A stretch of 64,000 nucleotides of DNA from Candidatus Pseudomonas phytovorans (GCA_029202525.1 CP119325.1:1524001-1588000); one strand, 5' to 3'; counted from the stretch's first letter, positions 44,259-53,046 are shown. Numbers and translations are program-made. The notes: a model not told the origin generated them from the letters alone.

Positions 44259-44283
44259 GCCAAGCCTGAATAAGCGAACACCC

Positions 44284-45633
44284 ATGACCACGCGCATTCT
44301 TACCGGTATCACCACCACCGGCACTCCGCACCTGGGCAACTACGCCGGCGCCATCCGCCCTGCGATCCGTGCCAGCCAGCAGCCCGGTGCCGACTCGTTC
44401 TACTTCCTGGCCGATTACCACGCCCTGATCAAGTGCGACGACCCGCTGCGCATCCAGCGTTCGCGCCTGGAAATCGCCGCCACCTGGCTGGCCGGTGGCC
44501 TGGACCCGGACAAGGTGACCTTCTACCGCCAGTCGGACATCCCGGAAATTCCCGAGCTGACCTGGCTGCTGACCTGTGTTGCCGCCAAGGGCCTGCTGAA
44601 CCGCGCGCATGCCTACAAGGCCTCGGTGGACAAGAACGTCGAGAACGGCGAAGACCCGGACGCCGGCGTGACCATGGGCCTGTTCAGCTACCCGGTGCTG
44701 ATGGCCGCAGACATCCTGATGTTCAACGCCAACAAGGTGCCGGTCGGCCGTGACCAGATCCAGCACGTGGAAATGGCCCGCGACATCGGTCAGCGCTTCA
44801 ACCACCTGTTCGGCCAGGGCAAGGACTTCTTCGCCCTGCCGGAGGCGGTGATCGAGGAAAGCGTGGCGACGCTGCCGGGCCTGGACGGGCGCAAGATGTC
44901 CAAGAGCTACGACAACACCATCCCGTTGTTCACCAGCGCCAAAGACATGAAAGACGCCATCTCGCGCATCGTCACCGACTCGCGCGCGCCAGGCGAAGCT
45001 AAAGACCCGGACGACTCGCACCTGTTCACCCTGTATCAGGCGTTCTCCACGCCAGAACAGTGTGCCGAGTTCCGCGAAGCACTGTTGCAGGGCCTGGGCT
45101 GGGGCGATGCCAAGCAGCGCCTGTTCCAGCTGCTGGATGGCCAATTGGCCGAGAAGCGCGAGTACTACCATCAGCTGATCGCCCGCGCGGCGGACCTGGA
45201 GGACATCCTGCTGGCTGGCGCCGCCAAGGCCCGCAAGACTGCCACTCCGTTCCTTGAACAGTTGCGCGAAGCCGTTGGCCTGCGTTCGTTCCGCAGCAGC
45301 GTGCAGGCCAGCACCGAAGTGAAAAAGAAGACCGCCAAGAGCGCGCGTTTCGTCAGCTTCCGTGATGAAGATGGCAGCTTCCGTTTCCGCCTGTTGGCCG
45401 CCGACGGCGAGCAGTTGCTGCTGTCGCGCAGCTTCGCCGACGGCAAGAGCGCCGGCGCGGTGAGCAAGCAGTTGCAGCAGGGTGGCGAAGCCGATGTGCG
45501 CATCGAAGGCCTGGGCTTCGGCCTGTGGCTGAACGGCGAGCAGGTGGCCGACGGGCCGCAGTTCGACAGCGCCGAAGCCCGTGACACGGCCATTCAAAAC
45601 CTGCACGAAGCCCTGGCACCACAGCAGGACTGA
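44284..45633 (+). CDS. trpS: Tryptophanyl-tRNA synthetase with extra C-terminal domain
   Basis: A 449-residue class I synthetase. The HIGH-equivalent TTGTPHLGNYAGA is near residue 10 and KMSKS near 203. The catalytic and anticodon-binding parts end at about residue 335. About 110 extra residues follow, with GSFRFRLLAADGEQLLLSRSF and FGLWLNGEQVADGP, which resemble DUF1508/YegP-type beta repeats. The usual bacterial TrpS is about 330-340 residues. The extension is absent from E. coli TrpS; its role is unknown. Confidence 0.94.
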   Translation: MTTRILTGITTTGTPHLGNYAGAIRPAIRASQQPGADSFYFLADYHALIKCDDPLRIQRSRLEIAATWLAGGLDPDKVTFYRQSDIPEIPELTWLLTCVAAKGLLNRAHAYKASVDKNVENGEDPDAGVTMGLFSYPVLMAADILMFNANKVPVGRDQIQHVEMARDIGQRFNHLFGQGKDFFALPEAVIEESVATLPGLDGRKMSKSYDNTIPLFTSAKDMKDAISRIVTDSRAPGEAKDPDDSHLFTLYQAFSTPEQCAEFREALLQGLGWGDAKQRLFQLLDGQLAEKREYYHQLIARAADLEDILLAGAAKARKTATPFLEQLREAVGLRSFRSSVQASTEVKKKTAKSARFVSFRDEDGSFRFRLLAADGEQLLLSRSFADGKSAGAVSKQLQQGGEADVRIEGLGFGLWLNGEQVADGPQFDSAEARDTAIQNLHEALAPQQD

Positions 45634-45665
45634 GGCATATTGACGCAAGTCTGATTGCCATTAAG

Positions 45666-45698
45666 CGGGCCTGTCGCTACAGTGACGGCCCGTTTTTT
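45666..45698 (+). terminator. Intrinsic terminator of trpS
   Basis: CGGGCC (45666-45671) pairs with GGCCCG (45687-45692), with further pairing inside, followed by six T residues, about 30 nt behind the stop. Confidence 0.85.
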
Positions 45699-45718
45699 GT
45701 TGCCTCGCTAACGAAATC

Positions 45719-46813
45719 ATGACGCCCCTAGAACGATATCAAGCAGATCTGAAACGTCCCGACTTCTTCCATGACGCGGCGCAGGAAACTGCGGTGCGTC
45801 ACCTGCAACGCCTGTACGACGACCTGGTCCAGGCGCAGAACAACAAGCCGGGTGTGTTCGGCAAGCTGTTCGGCAAGAAAGAGCAGACCCCGGTCAAGGG
45901 CCTGTACTTCTGGGGTGGGGTAGGGCGAGGCAAGACTTACCTGGTCGATACCTTCTACGAAGCGCTGCCGTTCAAGCAGAAGATGCGTACGCACTTCCAC
46001 CGCTTCATGAAGCGTGTGCACGAGGAAATGAGAACCCTCAAGGGCGAGAAGAACCCGCTGACCATCATCGCCAAGCGCTTCAGTGACGAAGCCCGGGTGA
46101 TCTGTTTCGACGAATTCTTCGTGTCGGACATTACCGACGCCATGATCCTCGGCACCCTGATGGAAGAGCTGTTCAGGAACGGCGTGTCGCTGGTGGCCAC
46201 CTCCAACATCGTGCCGGACGGCCTGTACAAGGACGGCCTGCAGCGTGCGCGCTTCCTGCCGGCCATCGCCATGATCAAGCAGTACACCGACGTGGTGAAC
46301 GTTGACAGCGGGGTCGACTACCGCCTGCGTCACCTGGAACAGGCCGAACTGTTCCACTACCCGCTCAACGATGCGGCGCACGAGAGCATGCGCGCCAGCT
46401 TCAAGGCGCTGACGCCCGAGTGCACCCAGGCAGTCGAAAACGACGTGCTGATGATCGAGAACCGCCCGATCAACGCCTTGCGTACCTGCGACGACGTTGC
46501 CTGGTTCGACTTCCGCGCCCTGTGCGACGGGCCGCGCAGCCAGAACGACTACATCGAACTGGGCAAGATTTTCCACGCCGTGCTGCTGAGCAATGTGGAG
46601 CAGATGGGTGTCGCCACCGACGACATCGCCCGCCGCTTCATAAACATGGTGGACGAGTTCTACGACCGTAACGTCAAGTTGATCATCTCGGCCGAAGTGG
46701 AGCTGAAGGACCTGTATACCGGTGGTCGCCTGAGCTTCGAGTTCCAGCGTACCCTCAGCCGGTTGCTGGAGATGCAGTCGCACGAATTCCTGTCCCGCGC
46801 GCACAAGCCATAA
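45719..46813 (+). CDS. zapE: Cell division ATPase ZapE (AFG1 family)
   Basis: A 364-residue AAA-type ATPase of the AFG1/YhcM family. The Walker A motif GGVGRGKTYLVD is near residue 68 and Walker B ICFDEFFVSDI near 139. In E. coli ZapE acts on FtsZ rings under stress. The gene is monocistronic here, between the trpS terminator and a large REP inverted pair. The ATG at 45719 gives the family length. Confidence 0.92.
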   Translation: MTPLERYQADLKRPDFFHDAAQETAVRHLQRLYDDLVQAQNNKPGVFGKLFGKKEQTPVKGLYFWGGVGRGKTYLVDTFYEALPFKQKMRTHFHRFMKRVHEEMRTLKGEKNPLTIIAKRFSDEARVICFDEFFVSDITDAMILGTLMEELFRNGVSLVATSNIVPDGLYKDGLQRARFLPAIAMIKQYTDVVNVDSGVDYRLRHLEQAELFHYPLNDAAHESMRASFKALTPECTQAVENDVLMIENRPINALRTCDDVAWFDFRALCDGPRSQNDYIELGKIFHAVLLSNVEQMGVATDDIARRFINMVDEFYDRNVKLIISAEVELKDLYTGGRLSFEFQRTLSRLLEMQSHEFLSRAHKP

Positions 46814-46815
46814 AA

Positions 46816-46925
46816 TTTTGGGGCCGCTTCGCGCCCCATCGCGACACAAGGCCGCTCCTACAGGATTACGCGATTCCCTGTAGGAGCGGCCTTGTGTCGC
46901 GATGGGGCGCGAAGCGGCCCCAAAA
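46816..46925. repeat. REP inverted pair with perfect 49-bp arms
   Basis: Arms at 46816-46864 and 46877-46925 are exact reverse complements around a 12-nt loop. Each arm has a GGGGCCGCTTCGCGCCCC hairpin part and the GCGACACAAGGCCGCTCCTACAGG REP part. It lies between convergent zapE and the GlxA-type regulator and starts only 2 nt past the zapE stop. Confidence 0.95.
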
Positions 46926-46929
46926 GGCC

Positions 46930-47934
46930 TCAAGCCTCTTGCATGAACTGCTGTCGATACTGGTTTGGCGACAGCTCGGTGTGCTGGCGAAACAACCGCG
47001 CAAAGAAACTGGCATCGTCATAGCCGACCTCATAACTGATGGTCTTGATGCTCTTGCGCGTGCTCGACAACAACCCCTTCGCGGTTTCGATCCGTAGCCG
47101 TTGCAGGTAGTGCAGCGGCTTGTCCCCCGTAGCACCCTGGAAGCGGCGCATGAAGTTGCGAATGCTCATGCCGTGGTTGCGGGCGACGTCCTCGAAGCGG
47201 AACTTGTCGGCGAAGTGTTCCTCCAGCCAATGCTGGATCTGCAGGATGATCAGGTCCTGGTGCAGCTTCTGCCCGCCAAAGCCCATGCGCCCCGGGGTGT
47301 AGTTGCGCTGCACCTCGTAGAGGATGTCGCGGGCCACGGCGCGGGCCACGTTGGCGCCGCAGAAGCGCTCGATCAGGTAGATGTACAGGTCGCAGGCCGA
47401 AGTGGCGCCGCCAGCGCAATAGATATTGTCGGCGTCGGTCAGGTGCTTGTCCTGGTTCAGCCGGATCTTCGGGAAGCGCTCGGCAAAGCTGGTGAAGAAG
47501 CGCCAGTAGGTGGTCGCTTCCTTGCCATCGAGCAGGCCCGATTCGGCCAGCCAGAACACACCACTGGCCTCGGCACACAGCACCGCGCCGCGGGCATGCT
47601 GTTCACGCAGCCACGGCAGCACCTGTGGATAACGTTGCAGCAGGTTGTCGAAGTCGTCCCAGTAGGCCGGGAGGATGATCACATCGGCGTCGTCCAGGCC
47701 ACCGTCGACCGGTAGCTGCACATTGCTGAAGCTGTCGACGGGCTGGCCGTCGGGGCTCACCAGACAGATCTCGAACATGGGCTGCACGCCCAGGCCCAGC
47801 TGCTTGCTGTAGCGCAAGCTGGCGAGGTGGAAGAAGTCTTTGGCCTGCATCAAGGTCGAAGCAAACACCTTGTCAATGGCCAGGATGCTGACGCGCCGCA
47901 GCGACGCGGAGGGTTGGGTAAACATCATTGTCAT
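46930..47934 (-). CDS. GlxA-family AraC-type transcriptional regulator
   Basis: A 334-residue regulator. The N-terminal DJ-1/PfpI-like domain (about 12-190) has the elbow LCAEASGVFWLAESG. The C-terminal AraC double HTH is at about 225-330, with HGMSIRNFMRRFQGATGDKPLHYLQRLRI and GYDDASFFARLFRQHTELSPNQYR. Relatives control choline, carnitine, glycine-betaine and arginine catabolism; the ligand here is unknown. Three in-frame ATGs (47934, 47928, 47925) leave the start unsure. No catabolic genes lie next to it. Confidence 0.88.
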   Translation of the reverse strand: MTMMFTQPSASLRRVSILAIDKVFASTLMQAKDFFHLASLRYSKQLGLGVQPMFEICLVSPDGQPVDSFSNVQLPVDGGLDDADVIILPAYWDDFDNLLQRYPQVLPWLREQHARGAVLCAEASGVFWLAESGLLDGKEATTYWRFFTSFAERFPKIRLNQDKHLTDADNIYCAGGATSACDLYIYLIERFCGANVARAVARDILYEVQRNYTPGRMGFGGQKLHQDLIILQIQHWLEEHFADKFRFEDVARNHGMSIRNFMRRFQGATGDKPLHYLQRLRIETAKGLLSSTRKSIKTISYEVGYDDASFFARLFRQHTELSPNQYRQQFMQEA

Positions 47935-48039
47935 TGTTCTTATAGGGTAGAGTGGTCAATCACCGGCTGGATCGTCTTATTTTTTGGCGATGGTGTCTAC
48001 CCCATGTAACAGAGGGGCCGCGAAGCAGCCCCTTTCAGC

Positions 48040-49080
48040 TCAAGGCGCTGGGTTGGGCTGCTCTTGGTGAATCGCCTCGATCGCTGCCAGCAACTCGTCA
48101 CTCAGGTTCAACTCAAGGCTGGCCAGGTTGCTGTCCAATTGCGCCAGGCTGGTCGCGCCAATGATGTTGCTGGTCACGAACGGCTGCCGGGTGACGAACG
48201 CCAGGGCCATCTGCGCCGGGTCCAGGCCGTGCTCGCGGGCCAGTTGCACATAACGGCTGCAGGCCGCCACGGTCTGCGGGTTGGAGTAGCGGGCAAAGCG
48301 GCTGAACAGGGTCAGGCGCGCGTTGTCGGGCTGTGCGCCGTTCTCGTACTTGCCCGAGAGCATGCCGAAAGCCAGCGGCGAATAGGCCAGCAGGCCGCAC
48401 TGCTCACGGATGGCCACTTCCGCCAGGCCCACCTCGAAGCTGCGGTTGAGCAGGTTGTACGGGTTCTGGATCGACACTGCCCGCGGCCAGCCTCGGCTCT
48501 CGGCCAGTTGCAGGAACTTCATGGTGCCCCACGGCGTTTCGTTGGACAGGCCGATATGGCGGATCTTGCCAGCGCGCACCTGCTCATCGAGTACTTCGAG
48601 GGTTTCTTCCAGCGGGGTGAAGTGGTCTTGCGGCAGGTGCTGGTAGCCCAGCTTGCCGAAGAAGTTGGTGCTGCGCTCTGGCCAGTGCAGTTGATACAGG
48701 TCGATGCGGTCGGTCTGCAGGCGCTTGAGGCTTTCTTCCAGTGCCGCGACGATGTGCTGGCGGTTGTGCTTGAGCTGGCCGTCGCGAATGTGGCTGATGC
48801 CGTTGCCAGGGCCTGCGACCTTGCTGGCCAGCACCCAGTCGTCGCGGTCACGGTTTTCGCGGAACCAGTTGCCGATGATGCGCTCGGTGGCCGCGTAGGT
48901 CTCAGGGCGGGGTGGCACCGGGTACATCTCTGCGGTGTCGATGAAGTTGACCCCGGCGCCCTTGGCCCGGGCAATCTGTTCGAAGGCCTCGGCCTGAACG
49001 TTCTGCTCGCCCCAGGTCATGGTGCCCAGGCACAGGGCGCTGACATTGAGGTCGGTACGGCCGAGCTGGCGGTATTCCAT
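48040..49080 (-). CDS. NADP-dependent aldo/keto reductase (Tas-like)
   Basis: A 346-residue aldo/keto reductase. The N-terminus MEYRQLGRTDLNVSALCLGTMTWGEQN is typical of the Tas group. The catalytic Asp/Tyr are in FIDTAEMYPVPP, and a Lys (VLASKVAG) and His (LYQLHWPERS) follow. It reduces aldehydes or ketones with NADPH; the substrate is unknown. The ATG at 49080 is chosen over 49101 by homology and AAGGAG upstream. A GC hairpin without T-run (48013-48033) lies behind its stop. Confidence 0.9.
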   Translation of the reverse strand: MEYRQLGRTDLNVSALCLGTMTWGEQNVQAEAFEQIARAKGAGVNFIDTAEMYPVPPRPETYAATERIIGNWFRENRDRDDWVLASKVAGPGNGISHIRDGQLKHNRQHIVAALEESLKRLQTDRIDLYQLHWPERSTNFFGKLGYQHLPQDHFTPLEETLEVLDEQVRAGKIRHIGLSNETPWGTMKFLQLAESRGWPRAVSIQNPYNLLNRSFEVGLAEVAIREQCGLLAYSPLAFGMLSGKYENGAQPDNARLTLFSRFARYSNPQTVAACSRYVQLAREHGLDPAQMALAFVTRQPFVTSNIIGATSLAQLDSNLASLELNLSDELLAAIEAIHQEQPNPAP

Positions 49081-49266
49081 CAGGTAAACACTCCTTGGCA
49101 ATAGACGCCCATCAAATCAGGTTGAAATTTTTCGCGCAATCTGGATAATTCACCGCCTCTCCGTGTGGAGGGAGTGATGCACCACCACGCAGGAAGAACC
49201 CCGTCGAATATTGGCGTGCCCGACCCGAGCCCCCAAAAGCGTCAGTGTTCGGCTGCGCGCTTGCCC

Positions 49267-49295
49267 TTGGCAAGCTGTGCACTATCCAGTAAGAT
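49267..49295 (+). promoter_or_regulatory. Sigma-70 promoter of rplM-rpsI
   Basis: TTGGCA (49267-49272), 17-nt spacer, TAAGAT (49290-49295). Transcription would start near 49302, leaving a leader of about 37 nt before rplM. Confidence 0.7.
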
Positions 49296-49338
49296 TCGCC
49301 GTCTATTTTTCGCTGGGCGGCCTCTGAGGCTTTAGAGA

Positions 49339-49767
49339 ATGAAAACTTTTACTGCTAAACCGGAAACAGTAAAGCGCGAGTGGTTCGTAGTCGACGCCGC
49401 TGGCCAGACCCTGGGTCGTCTGGCTACCGAAATCGCTAGCCGTCTGCGTGGCAAACACAAACCAGAATACACCCCTCACGTTGACACCGGCGACTACATC
49501 GTCGTTATCAACGCCGAGCAAATCCGTGTGACTGGTGCCAAGTCTTCCGACAAAATGTACTACTCCCACTCCGGTTTCCCAGGTGGCATCAAGGAAATCA
49601 ACTTCGAGAAGTTGATCGCCAAAGCCCCTGAGCGTGTTATCGAAACCGCGGTCAAAGGCATGCTGCCTAAGAACCCGCTGGGTCGCGACATGTACCGTAA
49701 GCTGAAAGTGTACGCGGGTGCTGCTCACCCACACACTGCTCAGCAGCCTCAAGAACTGAAGATCTAA
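49339..49767 (+). CDS. rplM: 50S ribosomal protein L13
   Basis: A 142-residue ribosomal protein. It opens MKTFTAKPETVKREWFVVDA and has the conserved RLRGKHKPEYTPHVDTGDY and GMLPKNPLGRDMYRKLKVY. It binds 23S rRNA early in large-subunit assembly. GAGG precedes the ATG. In E. coli rplM-rpsI is controlled by L13 itself on the leader; I see no decisive leader fold here. It is 14 nt before rpsI. Confidence 0.98.
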   Translation: MKTFTAKPETVKREWFVVDAAGQTLGRLATEIASRLRGKHKPEYTPHVDTGDYIVVINAEQIRVTGAKSSDKMYYSHSGFPGGIKEINFEKLIAKAPERVIETAVKGMLPKNPLGRDMYRKLKVYAGAAHPHTAQQPQELKI

Positions 49768-49781
49768 GGGGATAGTTCATT

Positions 49782-50174
49782 ATGTCGGCGACTCAAAATT
49801 ACGGCACTGGCCGTCGCAAGACCGCAACCGCTCGCGTATTCCTGCGTCCGGGTACTGGTAACATCTCCATCAACAACCGTTCTCTGGACGTGTTCTTCGG
49901 TCGCGAAACCGCTCGCATGGTTGTTCGTCAGCCGCTCGAGCTGACCGAAACCGTTGAGAAGTTCGACATCTACGTCACCGTTTCCGGTGGTGGTGTCAGC
50001 GGTCAAGCCGGTGCGATCCGTCACGGTATCACCCGCGCTCTGATGGAATACGACGAAACCCTGCGTGGCGCTCTGCGTCGTGCTGGCTTCGTTACCCGCG
50101 ACGCTCGTGAAGTTGAGCGTAAGAAAGTGGGTCTGCGTAAAGCGCGTAAGCGTCCTCAGTACTCCAAGCGTTAA
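49782..50174 (+). CDS. rpsI: 30S ribosomal protein S9
   Basis: A 130-residue protein with N-terminal NYGTGRRKTATARVFLRPG and the basic C-terminal tail RKARKRPQYSKR, whose last residues reach the P-site tRNA. It is cotranscribed with rplM and followed by a strong terminator. Codon use changes to the C- and T-ending set of highly expressed genes in both ribosomal genes. Confidence 0.98.
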   Translation: MSATQNYGTGRRKTATARVFLRPGTGNISINNRSLDVFFGRETARMVVRQPLELTETVEKFDIYVTVSGGGVSGQAGAIRHGITRALMEYDETLRGALRRAGFVTRDAREVERKKVGLRKARKRPQYSKR

Positions 50175-50196
50175 TACCGCTTCGGCAGTCGAAAAA

Positions 50197-50228
50197 AGCC
50201 CGGTTCCTTGGAACCGGGCTTTTTTTTT
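50197..50228 (+). terminator. Intrinsic terminator of rplM-rpsI
   Basis: The stem AGCCCGGTTCC..GGAACCGGGCT (50197-50220) is followed by at least eight T residues, about 22 nt behind the rpsI stop. Confidence 0.96.
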
Positions 50229-50250
50229 GCCTTGAACTAACCTGTCAGCA

Positions 50251-50381
50251 TGTCAGTGGCCGCTTGTCGCATAGACACAGATCAAGCAAACCGCGGGTAG
50301 AGGGCCCTTGCCGGGGTAATCACCTTGTCAGTGTGTGGATTTGTTTCTTACCATGGCGACCAAATTTTAGTGCCACTGACA
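50251..50381. repeat. Three TGTCAGTG copies upstream of petA
   Basis: TGTCAGTGGC at 50251-50260 (plus), TGTCAGTG at 50326-50333 (plus) and TGTCAGTGGC on the minus strand at 50372-50381. They lie between the rpsI terminator and petA. A possible promoter TTGTCA-N18-TACCAT (50325-50354) includes the second copy. Confidence 0.5.
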
Positions 50382-50438
50382 CAACCTAAATACAGGTCTG
50401 GTTCAACAGGCCAAAGCAAGCTGATGGGAGAGGACTGA

Positions 50439-51032
50439 ATGAGCAATGACGGCGTCAACGCAGGCCGGCGCCGCTTCCTCGTAGCCGCGACATCCGTGGT
50501 CGGGGCAGCGGGAGCAGTAGGGGCTGCGGTACCGTTCGTGGGGTCATGGTTTCCCAGTGCCAAGGCGAAAGCCGCGGGTGCACCGGTGAAGGTCAATATC
50601 GCCAAGGTCGAGGCCGGGCAGCAGATGGTGGCCGAGTGGCGTGGCCAGCCGGTATTCATCGTGCGGCGAACGCAGGAAATCCTCGGCAACCTGAAAAAAA
50701 TCACGGGTGAGCTGTCCGATCCAGAGTCCAAGGCGTCGGTGCAGCCGACCTACGTCGACCCTGAGGTTCGCTCGATCAAGCCGGAAGTCCTCATTCTCGT
50801 CGGCCTGTGCACGCACCTGGGTTGTTCGCCCACCTTCCGCCCGGAAGTTGCACCTGCTGACCTTGGTCCGAAATGGGTAGGTGGCTATTTCTGCCCGTGC
50901 CACGGCTCCCACTACGACCTGGCTGGCCGTGTCTACAAGTCGCAGCCGGCACCTCTTAACCTGCCAGTGCCGCCGCACTCTTATGAGTCGGACGACATCG
51001 TCGTCATCGGCGTCGACCAGGAGAAAGCATGA
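50439..51032 (+). CDS. petA: Ubiquinol-cytochrome c reductase Rieske iron-sulfur subunit
   Basis: A 197-residue subunit of the bc1 complex. A Tat-type N-terminus (AGRRRFLVAATSVVG) doubles as membrane anchor. The [2Fe-2S] ligands are in CTHLGC and CPCHGS. It accepts an electron from ubiquinol at the Qo site and passes it to cytochrome c1. It is the first gene of petABC, with GGGAGAGGA before the ATG. Its stop overlaps petB. Confidence 0.97.
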   Translation: MSNDGVNAGRRRFLVAATSVVGAAGAVGAAVPFVGSWFPSAKAKAAGAPVKVNIAKVEAGQQMVAEWRGQPVFIVRRTQEILGNLKKITGELSDPESKASVQPTYVDPEVRSIKPEVLILVGLCTHLGCSPTFRPEVAPADLGPKWVGGYFCPCHGSHYDLAGRVYKSQPAPLNLPVPPHSYESDDIVVIGVDQEKA

Positions 51033-52243
51033 TGAGCAAGTTCATGGACTGGGTTGACGCTCGCTTCCCCGCCACCAAGATGTGGGAAGACCACCTGAGC
51101 AAGTATTACGCGCCCAAGAACTTCAACTTCCTGTACTTCTTCGGCTCCCTGGCATTGCTGGTGCTGGTCAATCAGATCGTTACCGGTGTGTGGCTGACCA
51201 TGAGCTTCACACCCTCGGCGGAAGAGGCGTTCGCCTCGGTCGAGTACATCATGCGTGATGTGGAATACGGCTGGATCCTGCGCTACCTGCACTCCACCGG
51301 TGCGTCGGCGTTCTTCATCGTGGTCTACCTGCACATGTTCCGCGGGCTGCTCTACGGCTCCTACCAGAAGCCACGTGAGCTGGTCTGGCTGTTCGGCATG
51401 CTGATCTACCTGGCGCTGATGGCAGAAGCGTTCATGGGCTACCTGCTGCCGTGGGGCCAGATGTCTTACTGGGGTGCCCAGGTGATCATCTCGCTGTTCG
51501 GTGCCATCCCGGTGATCGGTGACGACCTCACCCAGTGGATCCGTGGTGACTACCTGATCTCGGGTATCACCCTGAACAGATTCTTTGCCCTGCATGTGGT
51601 TGCCCTGCCAATCGTGATTCTCGGCCTGGTGGTGCTGCACATTCTTGCTCTGCACGAAGTGGGTTCGAACAACCCCGATGGTGTCGACATCAAGAAGAAA
51701 AAAGACGAAAACGGCATTCCGCTGGACGGTATTCCGTTCCACCCGTACTACACCGTCAAGGATATCGTCGGCGTGGTGGTGTTCCTCTTTGTGTTCTGCG
51801 CTGTGGTGTTCTTCTTCCCGGAAATGGGCGGTTACTTCCTGGAAAAACCGAACTTCGAGCAGGCCAACGCCTTCAAGACGCCTGAGCACATTGCGCCGGT
51901 GTGGTACTTCACACCGTTCTACGCAATCTTGCGTGCGGTGCCTGACAAACTGATGGGCGTAATAGCCATGGGCGCGGCCATTGCCGTGCTGTTCGTACTG
52001 CCATGGCTCGACCGTAGCCCGGTGAAGTCGATGCGTTACAAGGGCTGGATCAGCAAGGTCTTCCTGCTGGTGTTCTGCGTGGCCTTCGTCATCCTCGGCG
52101 TGCTGGGCGTACTGGCGCCGACACCTGGGCGTACCTTGCTGTCGCAGGTGTGCACGGTGTTGTACTTCGCCTACTTCCTGCTGATGCCGTTCTACACAAG
52201 GCTCGAGAAGACCAAACCGGTTCCGGAAAGGGTGACTGGCTGA
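51029..52243 (+). CDS. petB: Cytochrome b subunit of the bc1 complex
   Basis: A 404-residue polytopic cytochrome b with the four heme histidines in the two core helices (around SGASAFFIVVYLHMFRG and FFALHVVALPIVILGLVVLH). The Qo-site motif reads PVWY (HIAPVWYFTPF), not the PEWY of mitochondria and alpha-proteobacteria. Two ATGs in tandem (51029, 51032) are possible starts. It overlaps petA by 4 nt and petC by 1 nt. Confidence 0.97.
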   Translation: MMSKFMDWVDARFPATKMWEDHLSKYYAPKNFNFLYFFGSLALLVLVNQIVTGVWLTMSFTPSAEEAFASVEYIMRDVEYGWILRYLHSTGASAFFIVVYLHMFRGLLYGSYQKPRELVWLFGMLIYLALMAEAFMGYLLPWGQMSYWGAQVIISLFGAIPVIGDDLTQWIRGDYLISGITLNRFFALHVVALPIVILGLVVLHILALHEVGSNNPDGVDIKKKKDENGIPLDGIPFHPYYTVKDIVGVVVFLFVFCAVVFFFPEMGGYFLEKPNFEQANAFKTPEHIAPVWYFTPFYAILRAVPDKLMGVIAMGAAIAVLFVLPWLDRSPVKSMRYKGWISKVFLLVFCVAFVILGVLGVLAPTPGRTLLSQVCTVLYFAYFLLMPFYTRLEKTKPVPERVTG

Positions 52244-53022
52244 TGAAAAAGTTGATTGCAGTATTTTTGCTGGCAGTGATGCCTGCCTTTTCCTTCGCTG
52301 CCGAACACAGCCTGGAGCTGGACAAGGCCGATATCGACCTGAGTGACAAGGCCGCCATGCAGGATGGTGCGCGCACTTTTGCCAACTATTGCATGGGTTG
52401 CCACAGTGCCAAGTTCCAGCGTTACGAGCGGGTAGCCGATGACCTGGGTATCCCGCACGAGCTGATGCTCGAAAAGCTGGTATTCACCGGTGCCAAGATC
52501 GGTGACCACATGCAGATCGGCATGAAGCCCAATGATGCCAAGACATGGTTCGGCGCCGCACCGCCCGACCTCACCCTGGTGGCTCGCGTGCGTGGTACCG
52601 ACTGGCTGTACACCTACCTGCGCAGCTTCTACGAGGACCCGTCACGGCCTTACGGGGTGAACAACAAGGTGTTCCCGAACGTCGGCATGCCTAACGTGCT
52701 GGTCGGCCTGCAGGGTAACCAGGTGATTGGCTGCAAACAGGTGCAGACGGTGACCGATGGCAAGAAGCAATTCGACCCATTGACCGGCAGCCCGATTACT
52801 CACGAAGCCTGTGACCAGCTGACCATTACGCCGAAATCCGGTACCCTGACCACCGAGCAGTTCGACGAGAAGGTCAAGAACCTGGTGACCTTCCTGGCCT
52901 ATTCGGCCAACCCGGTCAAACTGGAAAGCCAGCGCATCGGTACCTATGTGTTGCTGTACCTGGCTTTCTTCTTCATATTCGCCTACTTGCTCAAGCGTGA
53001 ATACTGGAAGGACGTGCATTGA
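52243..53022 (+). CDS. petC: Cytochrome c1 subunit of the bc1 complex
   Basis: A 259-residue cytochrome with signal peptide (LIAVFLLAVMPAFSFA), heme-attachment motif CMGCH, a methionine-rich axial region (PNVGMPNVLVGL) and a C-terminal membrane anchor (YVLLYLAFFFIFAYLL). It passes electrons from the Rieske protein to soluble cytochrome c in the periplasm. The ATG shares one base with the petB stop. Confidence 0.96.
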   Translation: MKKLIAVFLLAVMPAFSFAAEHSLELDKADIDLSDKAAMQDGARTFANYCMGCHSAKFQRYERVADDLGIPHELMLEKLVFTGAKIGDHMQIGMKPNDAKTWFGAAPPDLTLVARVRGTDWLYTYLRSFYEDPSRPYGVNNKVFPNVGMPNVLVGLQGNQVIGCKQVQTVTDGKKQFDPLTGSPITHEACDQLTITPKSGTLTTEQFDEKVKNLVTFLAYSANPVKLESQRIGTYVLLYLAFFFIFAYLLKREYWKDVH

Positions 53023-53046
53023 TCACGCAGTAGTTTCTGGTTGTTG

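Noticed and set aside
48013..48033. GC hairpin behind the aldo/keto reductase as an intrinsic terminator
   Set aside because: The dyad AGGGG..CCCCT is present, but no T-run follows on the minus strand, so I did not list it as a terminator.
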